Made by a program: the position numbers and the translations under genes. Below the pieces are notes generated by a model. The model worked only from the letters and a program-made list of their open reading frames with translations, ran no database searches and was not told the origin of the DNA. A DNA stretch of 44,279 nt from Blastococcus sp. (GTDB lineage Bacteria > Actinomycetota > Actinomycetes > Mycobacteriales > Geodermatophilaceae): positions 1 to 44,279 of the forward strand of contig JAOPWM010000104.1 of NCBI GenBank assembly GCA_025965695.1. Direction: 5' to 3'. Shown here piece by piece: positions 1 through 8,039 of this stretch (within the stretch, counting starts at the first letter, position 1; every line of letters starts with the position of its first letter).

Positions 1-220
<220 letters not shown>

Positions 221-274
221 GCGAAAAGGCACCTCAGAAAGTCATTCGGGGATTCGGCGCTCTGATGCGCCCGT

Positions 275-313
275 CATGGGAGTAACGGTCGCCGGCCCGG
301 CGACCTTCCCATG
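275..313 (-). terminator. Two-tier hairpin terminator
   Basis: An outer stem CATGGGA (275-281) pairs with TCCCATG (307-313). It encloses an inner stem GGTCGCCGG (287-295) / CCGGCGACC (297-305). It lies just after the stop codon of the leftward membrane-protein gene ending at 322 and before the typA start. There is no clear U-tract, which is common in actinobacteria. Confidence 0.65.
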
Positions 314-321
314 CTAGTCGC

Positions 322-669
322 TCAGTTCCCCGCGGCGTCCGTTCGCAGGCCGTCGGCCACCCCGAACGTCACCCCTGCGGCGACAAGAGTGACCAGACTC
401 ACCGCCAACCAGGCCGGGAAACCGGCCCCGAGTGCCAGCACGTGGGCCAGGACGAAGGCCGCGACGTACAGGGCGCCGAGGCCGAGCGCCACCGCCCAGC
501 CGCGCCGCTGCACCCACAGCCAGGCCGCACCCAGCCCACCGAGGGCGAAGACCGCGCCGCCCAGCGCGCGAACACCCGTGCCCTGCGCGATGCCGAAGCC
601 GGCGGCCAGGCCGACGGCCACGAGCAGGGCGGAGGGGAAGCGGGTGCGGGTCAGGGTCGAGGTCGACAT
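322..669 (-). CDS. Small integral membrane protein of unknown function
   Basis: About 115 residues with roughly four hydrophobic helices and an Arg-containing turn (WVQRRGW) in the middle. I chose the ATG at 669 (MSTSTLTRTRF) because it is preceded by GGGAG and because starting at the upstream in-frame ATG (705) would run the gene into the DsbA-like stop at 715 and add a non-hydrophobic tail. No catalytic motif is visible and I do not recognise the family. It sits third in a leftward group after the MauE-like and DsbA-like genes, with 45 nt separating it from the latter, so co-transcription is likely. A role in the same envelope or redox process is only a guess from position. Confidence 0.7.
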   Translation of the reverse strand: MSTSTLTRTRFPSALLVAVGLAAGFGIAQGTGVRALGGAVFALGGLGAAWLWVQRRGWAVALGLGALYVAAFVLAHVLALGAGFPAWLAVSLVTLVAAGVTFGVADGLRTDAAGN

Positions 670-714
670 GTCTCCCAGTCTCCCCCTGGCGGCCACCATG
701 GCCATTGTGCCCGC

Positions 715-1473
715 TCAGCCGGCGGCAGCCGCGGTGACGGCGGAGGTCAGCCCGGCCGAGGAGAGGTCGGCGAGCTTGTGCCCATCGACGAACACGGTCG
801 GGGTCGCCGTCACGCCGTCCTTGCTCGCCTGGTCGGTGGCCGTCTTCACCCAGTCGCCGTACGTCAGGTTCCGGATGTCGTGCTCGACCGAGCTGCCCGC
901 CGCTCCGGCCTGCGTCGCGTACTGCACCAGCTGGGCGTCGGTCAGCCCGGACCCGCCCTCTACGGGCTGGTTCGCGAAGAGCAGGTCGTGGAAGGCCTGG
1001 AAGGCCCCGGGGCCGGCGGTCGCGACGACGACCGCGGCGGCGTTGAGGGCCCGGGTCGAGTACCGGCCGTTGGCGCTCGTGTCGAGGAAGGCCATGCCGT
1101 GGTAGTGCGCCTGCACGGTGCCGTCGGCGACGAGCTGGGCGACGGTTCTGCCGCTCGCGTCCTCGAAGGCCTTGCAGTTGGGGCACTGGAAGTCCTCGTA
1201 GAGGTCGACCGTGACCGGGGCGTCTGCCGAGCCCACGGAGATGACGGTGCCGTCGACCGTGTTGGCAGGCACCGCGGCGTTGGCCGACGTGGACGTTCGA
1301 TGCGTCTGCACCACGATCACGGCGACCAGCGCGACGAGGACGGCGACCGCTGCGACGACTCCACCGAGAACTGTCCGCCGACGGCGCTCGGCCTGCGCGC
1401 GAGCGGCCGCCTCGGCCGCGCGGCGGGCGGCGAGCCGCTCACGATTGGCCGCGCGGGTGGTCTCAGCGGGCAC
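715..1473 (-). CDS. Membrane-anchored DsbA-family thiol-disulfide oxidoreductase
   Basis: This 252-residue protein has an Arg/Ala-rich cytoplasmic N-terminus (about 1-33, probably helical), one transmembrane anchor (about 34-55) and an extracytoplasmic thioredoxin-fold domain of the Thioredoxin_4/DsbA type. The active site is CPNC at 97-100, after the DLYEDFQ strand. The cis-proline loop is TATPTVFVDG near the C-terminus. It should catalyse disulfide exchange in exported proteins. I chose the GTG at 1473, preceded by AAGGAG at good spacing; it overlaps the end of the upstream MauE-like gene by 11 nt, which suggests translational coupling. Longer in-frame starts exist but run back inside the MauE gene. 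The pairing with a MauE/DoxX-like protein is consistent with MauE acting as redox partner. Confidence 0.88.
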   Translation of the reverse strand: MPAETTRAANRERLAARRAAEAAARAQAERRRRTVLGGVVAAVAVLVALVAVIVVQTHRTSTSANAAVPANTVDGTVISVGSADAPVTVDLYEDFQCPNCKAFEDASGRTVAQLVADGTVQAHYHGMAFLDTSANGRYSTRALNAAAVVVATAGPGAFQAFHDLLFANQPVEGGSGLTDAQLVQYATQAGAAGSSVEHDIRNLTYGDWVKTATDQASKDGVTATPTVFVDGHKLADLSSAGLTSAVTAAAAG

Positions 1474-1969
1474 GGGAGTACTCCTTGCGATCTGTGGTTC
1501 CGGCGACCGAACGGCCGCCGAGAGCGAGCCGGGATGCCGGCCACCGGGCGAGCAGGAGCGCGACGACCACCAGCGCAGCGTCACGGAGCACCTCGAGGGG
1601 ATACGCCGTCTCCCCCGCGGTCACCTCACCACCGTTGCCGAAGCAGCCGCAGTCGATCCGGAGGCCGCGGGCCCAGGCGGAGCCGACGCCCACGAGGAAG
1701 ACGACGAGCAGGACGGCGGCCGCGATCGACGCCGTGCGGACGAAGACGCCGAGCAGCAGCGCCAGTCCCACCGCGATCTCGATGACGGGCAGCCCGAAGG
1801 CCACGGGGGCGACGAGCGACTCGGGCAGCAGCCGGTAGGCCCGGACGGCACGCACGGCCGCCCCCGGGTCCGGGACCTTCAGCGCGCCCGCGACGACGAA
1901 CACGCCGCCGAGGACGAGACGGGCGGCCGTGCCCAGCCAGGGGCCGGCCGTGGCCGCGTTCCACCTCAC
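1463..1969 (-). CDS. MauE/DoxX-family membrane protein (putative redox partner of DsbA)
   Basis: This 168-residue protein has about four transmembrane helices. Key features are the GVFVVAGALKVPDP segment near residues 22-35, the IEIAVGLALLLG helix near 63-74, and RIDCGCFG with Cys107 and Cys109, a motif typical of MauE/DoxD-like proteins. MauE proteins are linked to disulfide or electron transfer at the membrane; MauE itself is needed for methylamine dehydrogenase maturation. No methylamine dehydrogenase genes are nearby, so a general role with the downstream DsbA-like protein is more likely. The GTG at 1969 is the only in-frame start after a TGA upstream. The GGAGG there lies only one base from it, so initiation is unusual or the start is imperfectly assigned. 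Confidence 0.82.
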   Translation of the reverse strand: MRWNAATAGPWLGTAARLVLGGVFVVAGALKVPDPGAAVRAVRAYRLLPESLVAPVAFGLPVIEIAVGLALLLGVFVRTASIAAAVLLVVFLVGVGSAWARGLRIDCGCFGNGGEVTAGETAYPLEVLRDAALVVVALLLARWPASRLALGGRSVAGTTDRKEYSRAR

Positions 1970-2204
1970 GCCTCCGATGGTCTGCTCCGAACCGTGGAGT
2001 TTCCGGAGAGCGGCCTGTGCACTTGCTCACAGGGCGCGCCCGCGGCGCGATGGCCCAGGCGCCGCCGTCAGAGGTGTCGAACCAGCCCGGCCGTAGGGCG
2101 CGATCACCGGCACGTCGACCGCCGGGCCGAGCGCGGCGTCGAGGTCCGGGGGCAGCCGCCGGGCACCGAGGTGCAGGGCGGCCCGTCAGAGGGGTCCCGA
2201 CACG
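1970..2204. other. Gap with upstream region of mauE-like gene and a probable decayed coding fragment
   Basis: No intact gene is seen. On the minus strand, codons with almost perfect GC3 read LPPDLDAALGPAVDVPVIAP, and after a one-base shift GWFDTSDGGAWAIAPRARP. This looks like a frameshifted piece of a lost gene whose family I cannot name. Two similar minus-strand 21-mers (core CTCTGACGG) occur about 120 nt apart. The part next to 1970 should hold the promoter for the MauE/DsbA group, but no clear -10/-35 is visible. Confidence 0.35.
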
Positions 2205-2246
2205 CCACGAGGGCCCCGGGGGCGGCATCGCCCGGGGCCCTCGTGG
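2205..2246 (-). terminator. Strong intrinsic-type hairpin after yceI
   Basis: A perfect 16-bp stem runs from CCACGAGGGCCCCGGG (2205-2220) to its reverse complement (2231-2246), with a 10-nt loop. It lies 14 nt past the stop of the leftward YceI gene. GC-rich stems without a U-run are common terminators in high-GC actinobacteria. Confidence 0.85.
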
Positions 2247-2260
2247 GAGGTAGTGCTGGA

Positions 2261-2824
2261 TCAGGCGGTGCGGAGCACGGCCTCGATCTCGAGCTCGACG
2301 TTGATCTTGTCGCTGACGACGACGCCGCCGCCGTCCATCGGCATGTCGATGTCGACACCGAAGGCCTTGCGGGAGATCTCCGTCTTGGCGGAGAAGCCTG
2401 CGCGCGTGCCGCCGTATGCGTCCGGACCGAAGCCGTTGAGCTCCAGCTCCAGGGTGACCGGCTTCGTGATGCCCTTGATGGTGAGGTCGCCCTCGACGGT
2501 CCAGTCGGCGCCGTCGGTGCGGACGCTGGTGGAACGGAAGGTCATCTCGGTGTGGTTGCCCACGTCGAAGAAGTCAGCGGAGCGGATGTGCGCGTCGCGC
2601 TGCTCCTGACGGGTGTCGATCGAGTCCATGTTGACGGTGGCGGTGACGCTGGACTGCGCGGGGTCCTCGGCGGTGACGAGCTCACCGGAGAACTCACGGA
2701 AGTAGCCGCGAACCTTGCTGACCATCATGTGGCGGACCGAGAAGCCGACGGTGGAGTGTGCTGCGTCGATGTCCCAGGTGCCGACGACGTAGCCGGGGAT
2801 CTGAACGCTGGTGGAGCTGGTCAT
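2261..2824 (-). CDS. YceI-family lipid-binding protein
   Basis: This 187-residue protein has the full YceI pattern: GTWDIDAAHSTVGFSVRHMMVSKVRGYF at the N-terminus, the VNMDSIDTRQEQRDAHIRSADFFD segment in the middle, and DLTIKGITKPVTL before the last beta strands. YceI proteins form lipocalin-like barrels that bind isoprenoid or other amphiphilic ligands. There is no signal peptide, so this version is probably cytoplasmic. GGAGG sits about 8 nt before the ATG. The gene is divergent from a MarR regulator across 92 bp, a common arrangement in which the regulator controls yceI. Confidence 0.93.
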   Translation of the reverse strand: MTSSTSVQIPGYVVGTWDIDAAHSTVGFSVRHMMVSKVRGYFREFSGELVTAEDPAQSSVTATVNMDSIDTRQEQRDAHIRSADFFDVGNHTEMTFRSTSVRTDGADWTVEGDLTIKGITKPVTLELELNGFGPDAYGGTRAGFSAKTEISRKAFGVDIDMPMDGGGVVVSDKINVELEIEAVLRTA

Positions 2825-2916
2825 GTGGAAAGCCTCCGAGATTGGTTGAGCGCTTGATCTTCTGCTCGACGGTAGCGTAGTTGAAGCCTGAAGTATTCCG
2901 CTAGTACTCTAGGGGC
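2825..2916. promoter_or_regulatory. Divergent yceI/marR promoter region
   Basis: For the MarR gene, TTGAAG (2881-2886) and TACTCT (2905-2910) make a plausible -35/-10 pair with an 18-nt spacer, which would leave a very short leader. The same stretch contains TAGTTGAAGCCTGAAGTA, a partly symmetrical, direct-repeat-like segment that could be the MarR operator overlapping both promoters. The operator is a weak prediction. Confidence 0.45.
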
Positions 2917-3417
2917 ATGAGTGTGCACGCGTCGTCTCCCTCCTCGGGACCCTCCGAGGCCGTGGAGCCGCGCTGGCTCGACCCCGAGGAGCAGAAGGCC
3001 TGGCGGGCCTGGCTCTCCAGCGCTCAGCTGCTGATGGACCGGCTCGACCGCGAGCTCACGCATGTGACCGGGATCTCCCACGCGTACTACGAGATCCTCG
3101 TGGCGCTGTCGGAGACGCCCGGCCGGATGATGCGGATGAGCGAGCTCGCCGACCGCTGCCTCTCCTCCCGTAGCCGCCTCTCGCACGCGGTCTCCCGGCT
3201 GGAGGAGCGCGGCTGGGTCCGGCGGCAGGTGTGCGCCGAGGACGGCCGCGGTCAGCTGGCCGTGCTCACCGACGAGGGCTTCACCGCGCTCGAGGCGGCG
3301 GCGCCCGTGCACGTCGCGAGCGTCCGCACCCACCTGTTCGACCAGCTGTCCCCGGAGCAGGTGGCCGCGATGCGCGACATCGGCGAGACCCTCCTCCGCC
3401 ACCTCGACCCGTCCTGA
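2917..3417 (+). CDS. MarR-family transcriptional regulator
   Basis: This 166-residue protein has a MarR winged helix-turn-helix. MRMSELADRCLSSRSRLSHAVSRLEERGW (about 73-100) holds the recognition helix, and the wing carries CAEDGRGQLAVLTDEG with the conserved D-x-R pair (Asp109, Arg111). Flanking helices (about 28-68 and 125-163) would form the dimer interface. No redox cysteine pair is obvious; Cys81 and Cys106 are both within the DNA-binding part. The ATG at 2917 is preceded by AGGGG. Divergent position suggests it represses yceI and itself, probably released by a small amphiphilic or phenolic ligand, by family analogy. Confidence 0.9.
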   Translation: MSVHASSPSSGPSEAVEPRWLDPEEQKAWRAWLSSAQLLMDRLDRELTHVTGISHAYYEILVALSETPGRMMRMSELADRCLSSRSRLSHAVSRLEERGWVRRQVCAEDGRGQLAVLTDEGFTALEAAAPVHVASVRTHLFDQLSPEQVAAMRDIGETLLRHLDPS

Positions 3418-3453
3418 ACCGGCACCGGGAGCGGCTGCCCCCGGTGTGCCGGT
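3418..3453 (+). terminator. Hairpin after marR
   Basis: ACCGGCA (3418-3424) pairs with TGCCGGT (3447-3453), and CCGGG pairs with CCCGG inside, with a 2-nt bulge. It begins directly at the stop codon of the MarR gene. Confidence 0.6.
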
Positions 3454-3570
3454 GATGAATCGGCCGTTCTGCCGATGGACACGCCGGTCCGCCCCCCGTT
3501 GGACTGGCGGGGCCGGCGCCCCGGACGGTGGCCGGTTCCGACCCGTCCGCCATGACGTCTCGGGGGCCGC

Positions 3571-4953
3571 ATGCTCGCGTTCCGCATCCAGCGCGTCGTC
3601 CATCACAGCCTGTGGCCTCTGCCGCTGCTCTGCCTGCTGGGCGGGACTCTGCTGGTGCTCGGCACGCTCGCGCTGGACCGCACGTCCGGCTACACGCTCG
3701 TGCCGCAGTCGGTCACCGGCACGCCCTCGGACGCGCAGACGATCCTGTCGACGTTCGCCACGGCGATGGCCTCGCTGACCAGCCTCGTCCTGACGGTCAC
3801 GCTCGTCGCGGTCCAGCTGGCGATGGGCCAGTTCTCGCCCCGGATCGTGGGGGCCCTGCTCGCCGACCGGTTCAGTCAGCTGGCGATCGGGTTGTTCGGC
3901 GCCACCTTCGTCGTCACGATCCTGACCCTGCGCGAGATCCGCGGCTCCGATACCGGGACCGTTCCCGGCCTGTCGATGCTGCTGTCCTACGTGCTCATGT
4001 TCGCCAGCGTCTCCGTGCTCATCGTGTTCGTGCACCACGCCGGCCAGGGCCTGCGCGTGTCGGGGCTGATCGACCTGATCGGCGACCGCTCGCGTGAGCT
4101 GATCCTCCGCAGGCACCCCGGGGAGGTGCCCGTCGACGTGAGCGAGGCGGACGAGGTCATCGCACAGGAGCCCGGGAACGTGATGCGGGTCGACCGGTCG
4201 GGTCTGGTCGCCGCGGCCCGCCGTGCGGACTGTGTCCTCGAGATGGTCCCGGTCGTCGGCGACTTCGTGGTCGGCGGCACTCCGCTGTTCCGGGTCCATC
4301 CCGGCCTCCCGGCGACGGTGGCCGGCGACGGCCACGCCGCGCCCCGGCTGCGGCCCGAGGAGATCACCAGGCTCGTGATGATCGGTCCGGAACGGGTGCA
4401 CACCGAGGACCTGGCCTACGGCTTCCGCAAGCTCGTGGACATCGCCGTGCGGTCCATCGCCCAGCCGTTCGACGACCCGACGACCACTGTGCAGGCGGTG
4501 CACCGGTTGCACGACCTGCTGCGTCAGCTCGCCCCCCAGACCTTCCCCAGCGGCGAGCACCGCGACCAGGACGGCGTCGTTCGGCTGGTCGAGCGGGCCG
4601 TGAGCTGGGAGGGCTACGTACGGCTGGCCTTCGACGAGGTCCGGCTGGCCGGAGCCTCGGAGCCGCAGGTGAGCCGCCGCCTGTGCGCAGCGCTGGAGGA
4701 CCTGAAGTCGGTGGCTCCCCCTGACCGGCAGGCTCCGCTGGACCGGCAGCTGCGTCTACTGACCGCGGCGGTCCGCCGGGCCCACGAGGACGAGGAGGAC
4801 GTCGTCGCGGCGCTCACCCCGGACACCGAGGGCATCGGGTCCGGCGCCGACGTCACCACGCCCGTCCGGCTCGATTCCATGGACTTTCGGCGCCGAAAGT
4901 TCGGGGGGACCTCCGGACTTTCGGCGCCGAAAGTCCGCTCAGGCGAGGTCTAG
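3571..4953 (+). CDS. DUF2254 predicted membrane protein
   Basis: The protein has 460 residues. Four hydrophobic helices lie at about 14-33, 60-82, 104-121 and 134-156, followed by a large soluble C-terminal part (about 160-440). The TSLVLTVTLVAVQLAMGQFSPRI segment after the second helix is characteristic of DUF2254. Its function is unknown. GGGGG precedes the ATG. The last 20 or so codons (RRRKFGGTSGLSAPKV) are encoded by two copies of a palindromic repeat, and the ORF runs 15 nt into the convergent molybdoenzyme gene. The natural C-terminus was therefore probably changed when the repeats arrived. Confidence 0.85.
   Translation: MLAFRIQRVVHHSLWPLPLLCLLGGTLLVLGTLALDRTSGYTLVPQSVTGTPSDAQTILSTFATAMASLTSLVLTVTLVAVQLAMGQFSPRIVGALLADRFSQLAIGLFGATFVVTILTLREIRGSDTGTVPGLSMLLSYVLMFASVSVLIVFVHHAGQGLRVSGLIDLIGDRSRELILRRHPGEVPVDVSEADEVIAQEPGNVMRVDRSGLVAAARRADCVLEMVPVVGDFVVGGTPLFRVHPGLPATVAGDGHAAPRLRPEEITRLVMIGPERVHTEDLAYGFRKLVDIAVRSIAQPFDDPTTTVQAVHRLHDLLRQLAPQTFPSGEHRDQDGVVRLVERAVSWEGYVRLAFDEVRLAGASEPQVSRRLCAALEDLKSVAPPDRQAPLDRQLRLLTAAVRRAHEDEEDVVAALTPDTEGIGSGADVTTPVRLDSMDFRRRKFGGTSGLSAPKVRSGEV
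4881..4936. repeat. Pair of 22-bp palindromic elements at a convergent gene end
   Basis: Two copies of the half-site GGACTTTCGGC followed by its reverse complement lie at 4881-4902 (one mismatch in the right arm) and 4915-4936 (perfect). They lie between the end of the rightward DUF2254 gene and the stop of the leftward molybdoenzyme gene at 4939. Being symmetrical, they could end transcription from both directions. The same element occurs as another pair at 20413-20468. Confidence 0.85.
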
Positions 4954-7047
4954 CTCGCGGAAGTACTTGTCCGGGGTGATCGGGAGGTCGCGGACCCGCA
5001 GCCCCGTCGCGTGCCAGTAGGCGTTGGCGACGGCCGCCGCGGCACCGGTGATGCCGATCTCGCCGATCCCTTTCAGGCCGAGCTCGTTGGCCAGCTCATC
5101 CGGCTCGTCGAGCCAGGAGATGTCGAGCTCACCGATGTCGGCATTGGTGGCGACGTGGTACCCGGCCAGGTCGTGGTTGACGTAGTGACCCAGCCGCGGG
5201 TCGATCAGCGACTCCTCGTGCAGGGCCATCGAGACACCCATGCTGAAACCGCCGAGGAACTGCGACCGCGCCGTCTTCGCGTTCACGATCGTCCCGCCGT
5301 CGTACACGCTGGTCGCCCGGGGCACCCGGACCTCGCCGGTGTCCTGGTCGACCCGCACCTCGACGAGGTGCGCGCCGAAGGCGTGCATCGAGTGGGTCTT
5401 CGCGTGCGGCCCCTCGCCCTCCACCCCGCCGTCGACGCTCACCCCGTCGGCCGGGAGCTGCCCGCCATACTCGTCGTCCAGCCGCCGGCGCAGATCCCGG
5501 GCGGTGAGCACGATCGCCGAGCCCCACGACGCAAGCCCCGTCGAGCCTCCGGCTCCCCCGGCGCGGGGCAGCCGGCTGTCGCCGATGTGCAGCTCGATCG
5601 AGCCCAGATCCGTGGCCAGCGCGTCCGCCGCGATCTGCGAGAGCGCCGTCCAGGCGCCGGTGCCGATGTCGGAGCCGTCGATCTCGACGGTGTACCGGCC
5701 GCGCCCGTCGACGGAGATGCGGCACTGCGCCCTGCGCCGGCGAGTCGGGTAGGTCGCCGACGCGACGCCGGTGCCGACCAGCCAGCGCCCCTCGGTGCGC
5801 TTCCGCGGGCGCAGGTCACGCCCCGCCCAGCCGAACCGCTCAGCGCCGGTGCGCAGGCACTCGACGAGGTGGCGGCTGGACCACGGCACGTGGCGCTCGG
5901 GGTCCTGCGCCGGCTCGTTGCGGATGCGCAGCTCGATCGGGTCCATGCCCAGAGCTGCCGCCAACTCGTCCATCGCCGACTCCAGCGCGAACATGCCGGG
6001 CGTCTCCCCCGGCGCCCGCATGATCGTCGGCGGCGGGACGTCGAGCCGGGCCAGCCGGTGCGTCGTCCGCCGGTTCTCCGCCGCGTACATGAGGCGCGTC
6101 GGGGTCGCGGTCTGCTCGGCGAACTCCATGATCCGCGCGGTGTGCTCGACGACCTCGTGGCTGATCGCGGTGAGCCGGCCGTCGGCATCCGCGCCGAGCC
6201 GGACCCGCTGGATCGTCGGCGTGCGGTGACCGACCAGGGAGAACATCTGCTGCCGGCTCAGCTCGAACACAACCGTCCGCGCTACCACCCGCGCGGCCAT
6301 CGCCGCCAGCATCTGGTTGGGGTGGGTGAACGCCTTCGACCCGAACGCACCGCCGACGTACGGCGAGATGACCCGCACCTGCCCGCGGTCGAGCCCGAAG
6401 CCCTTCGCGAGATCGTTCACGATGGTGTGCGGGCCCTGGTTGGCGTCCCACATCGTGAGCGAGTCGCCGTCCCAGCGGGCCATCGAGGTGTGCATCTCGA
6501 TGGGGTTGTTGTGCTGGGTAGGCGTCTCGTAGGTGGCGTCGACGGTGACGGCCGCGGCCCCAAGTGCCTGGTCGACGTCGCCGATGATCGAGTCGGTGGC
6601 GAAGCCGGCATTCACCTGCTCCGGCGCGTAGAGGTCCTGGCGGTCGGCGCTGAGGACCACGTCGGGCTCCTCCGCCGCGTACTCCACGAGGACGGCGCCG
6701 ACCGCGGCCCTGGCGATCTCCGAGGTCTCCGCCACGACGGCGGCCACCACCTGCCCCTGGTAGGCCACGTCGAGCGACTGCAGGACCGGCAGATCCGAGG
6801 CGAGCCCCTCGGCCAGCCGGGGGGCGTTGTCCGGCGTCAGCACGGTCAGGACGCCCGTCATCGCCTCGGCCCGCGCCGGGTCGAGGCGGGTGACCCGGCC
6901 CCGGTTCACGGTGCTCTGGACGACGGCGAGGTGGGCGATCGGTTCGCCCGGGTCCTGCTCGTAGGCGTACGGCGCGGTGCCGCGGACCTTGGCCGGCCCG
7001 TCGATGCGGTCCACCCCGGCACCGACCACGCGATCGATCGTCGTCAT
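4939..7047 (-). CDS. Molybdopterin-binding large subunit of PaoC/xanthine-dehydrogenase-type aldehyde oxidoreductase
   Basis: This 702-residue protein belongs to the xanthine dehydrogenase Mo-cofactor family. Motifs include VDRIDGPAKVRGTAPYAYE at the N-terminus, TPTQHNNPIEMHTSMARWDG (about 160-180), GGAFGSKAFTHPNQMLAAMA, RAPGETPGMFALESAMDELA and GTGAWTALSQIAADAL. LKGIGEIGITGAAAAVANA near the end carries the catalytic Glu at about residue 663, 39 residues from the C-terminus, close to the position of the E. coli PaoC catalytic Glu. Expected reaction: hydroxylation of aldehydes (or N-heterocycles) to acids. Its ATG overlaps the stop of the FAD subunit by 4 nt. The exact substrate cannot be read from sequence. 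Confidence 0.92.
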   Translation of the reverse strand: MTTIDRVVGAGVDRIDGPAKVRGTAPYAYEQDPGEPIAHLAVVQSTVNRGRVTRLDPARAEAMTGVLTVLTPDNAPRLAEGLASDLPVLQSLDVAYQGQVVAAVVAETSEIARAAVGAVLVEYAAEEPDVVLSADRQDLYAPEQVNAGFATDSIIGDVDQALGAAAVTVDATYETPTQHNNPIEMHTSMARWDGDSLTMWDANQGPHTIVNDLAKGFGLDRGQVRVISPYVGGAFGSKAFTHPNQMLAAMAARVVARTVVFELSRQQMFSLVGHRTPTIQRVRLGADADGRLTAISHEVVEHTARIMEFAEQTATPTRLMYAAENRRTTHRLARLDVPPPTIMRAPGETPGMFALESAMDELAAALGMDPIELRIRNEPAQDPERHVPWSSRHLVECLRTGAERFGWAGRDLRPRKRTEGRWLVGTGVASATYPTRRRRAQCRISVDGRGRYTVEIDGSDIGTGAWTALSQIAADALATDLGSIELHIGDSRLPRAGGAGGSTGLASWGSAIVLTARDLRRRLDDEYGGQLPADGVSVDGGVEGEGPHAKTHSMHAFGAHLVEVRVDQDTGEVRVPRATSVYDGGTIVNAKTARSQFLGGFSMGVSMALHEESLIDPRLGHYVNHDLAGYHVATNADIGELDISWLDEPDELANELGLKGIGEIGITGAAAAVANAYWHATGLRVRDLPITPDKYFRELDLA

Positions 7048-8039
7048 CGGGAGACCTCCACCAGGTCCAGGAGCGTGCGGACGACGAGGTTGCGGGCGAG
7101 CGGCACCTTGAACCGGTTGTCGCGCAGCGGGGTGGCCGCGTCGAGCTCGGCCCGGGCAGCCGCGGCGAAGGCCTCCTCGGTGGCCGGCCCGCCGACCAGC
7201 GCCTGCTCGGCGGCCTGCACCCGCCAGGGCTTGTGCGCCACCCCGCCCAGCGCCAGGCGGACGTCGCGGACGACGCCGTCCTCGACCCGCAGCGCCGCAG
7301 CCACGCTGACCAGGGCGAAGGCGAAGGAGGCCCGCTCCCGGGCCTTGCGGTAGCGGGAGGGGAAGGCGAGCGCGGGCAGGTCGATCGCAGTGATCAGCTC
7401 GCCGTGCCGCAGCGTCGTGTCACGCGAGGGATCGTCGCCGGGTAGCCGGTGCAGCTCTGCGATCGGGACGGCGCGCTCCCCGTCGGGCCCCAACACCCGG
7501 ACGACGGCGTCGACGGCGAGCATCGCCACCGCCATGTCCGACGGGTGGGTGGCGACGCAGGTGCCCGGTCCCTCGAGCGTCTGGCCGAGGATCGCGTGGT
7601 TGCGGTGCACTCCCTCCAGTGCCCCGCAGCCACTCCCGGGAGCGCGCTTGTTGCATGGCTTGGTGACGTCGGTGAAGTAGCCGCAGCGGGTGCGCTGCAA
7701 CAGGTTCCCCCCGGTGGTCGCCCGGTTGCGCAGCTGGCCCGAGGCACCGGCCAGCAGCGCCTGGGAGAGGACCGGGAAGCGCTCGCGCACCCGCCGGTCG
7801 GCGGCGAGGTCCGCGTTGGGCACGCCGGCCCCGATCCGCAGCCCGCCGTCGGGCAGGTCGGTGATCTCCCGGGAGGTGAGCTCCCGGACGTCGACCAGGA
7901 CGTCGGGGGTGGCGACCCCGAGCTTCATCAGGTCGACCAGGTTCGTGCCGCCACCGAGGAAGGCGCCTCCGGGGGCGCCGGCGAGCAGTGCGACCGCTCC
8001 GGCCGCGTCCGGCGCCTGCTCATAGCGGAACTCCCTCAT
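7044..8039 (-). CDS. FAD-binding medium subunit with extra [4Fe-4S] motif (PaoB-like)
   Basis: This 331-residue protein has the FAD-binding GGGTNL loop (about 29-34) and TTGGNLLQRTRC (about 108-119). The Cys-rich insertion with Cys119, Cys129 and Cys138 (YFTDVTKPCNKRAPGSGC), plus Cys161, matches the insertion that binds an additional [4Fe-4S] cluster in E. coli PaoB and 4-hydroxybenzoyl-CoA reductase-type subunits. It passes electrons from the 2Fe-2S subunit to FAD and then to an acceptor. I chose the ATG at 8039, which overlaps the stop of the small subunit in an ATGA; the longer in-frame extension lies in the small-subunit gene. The extra cluster favours PaoB over ordinary xanthine dehydrogenase. 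Confidence 0.92.
   Translation of the reverse strand: MREFRYEQAPDAAGAVALLAGAPGGAFLGGGTNLVDLMKLGVATPDVLVDVRELTSREITDLPDGGLRIGAGVPNADLAADRRVRERFPVLSQALLAGASGQLRNRATTGGNLLQRTRCGYFTDVTKPCNKRAPGSGCGALEGVHRNHAILGQTLEGPGTCVATHPSDMAVAMLAVDAVVRVLGPDGERAVPIAELHRLPGDDPSRDTTLRHGELITAIDLPALAFPSRYRKARERASFAFALVSVAAALRVEDGVVRDVRLALGGVAHKPWRVQAAEQALVGGPATEEAFAAAARAELDAATPLRDNRFKVPLARNLVVRTLLDLVEVSR

Noticed and set aside
2821-4560. 579-residue minus-strand ORF
   Set aside because: It is antisense to the MarR and DUF2254 genes; its composition (His/Asp/Gln/Arg-rich, no domains) is a typical high-GC shadow.
5011-7353. 780-residue plus-strand ORF
   Set aside because: Antisense to the molybdoenzyme subunits, with Arg/Asp/Val/His-rich low-information sequence and no domain.
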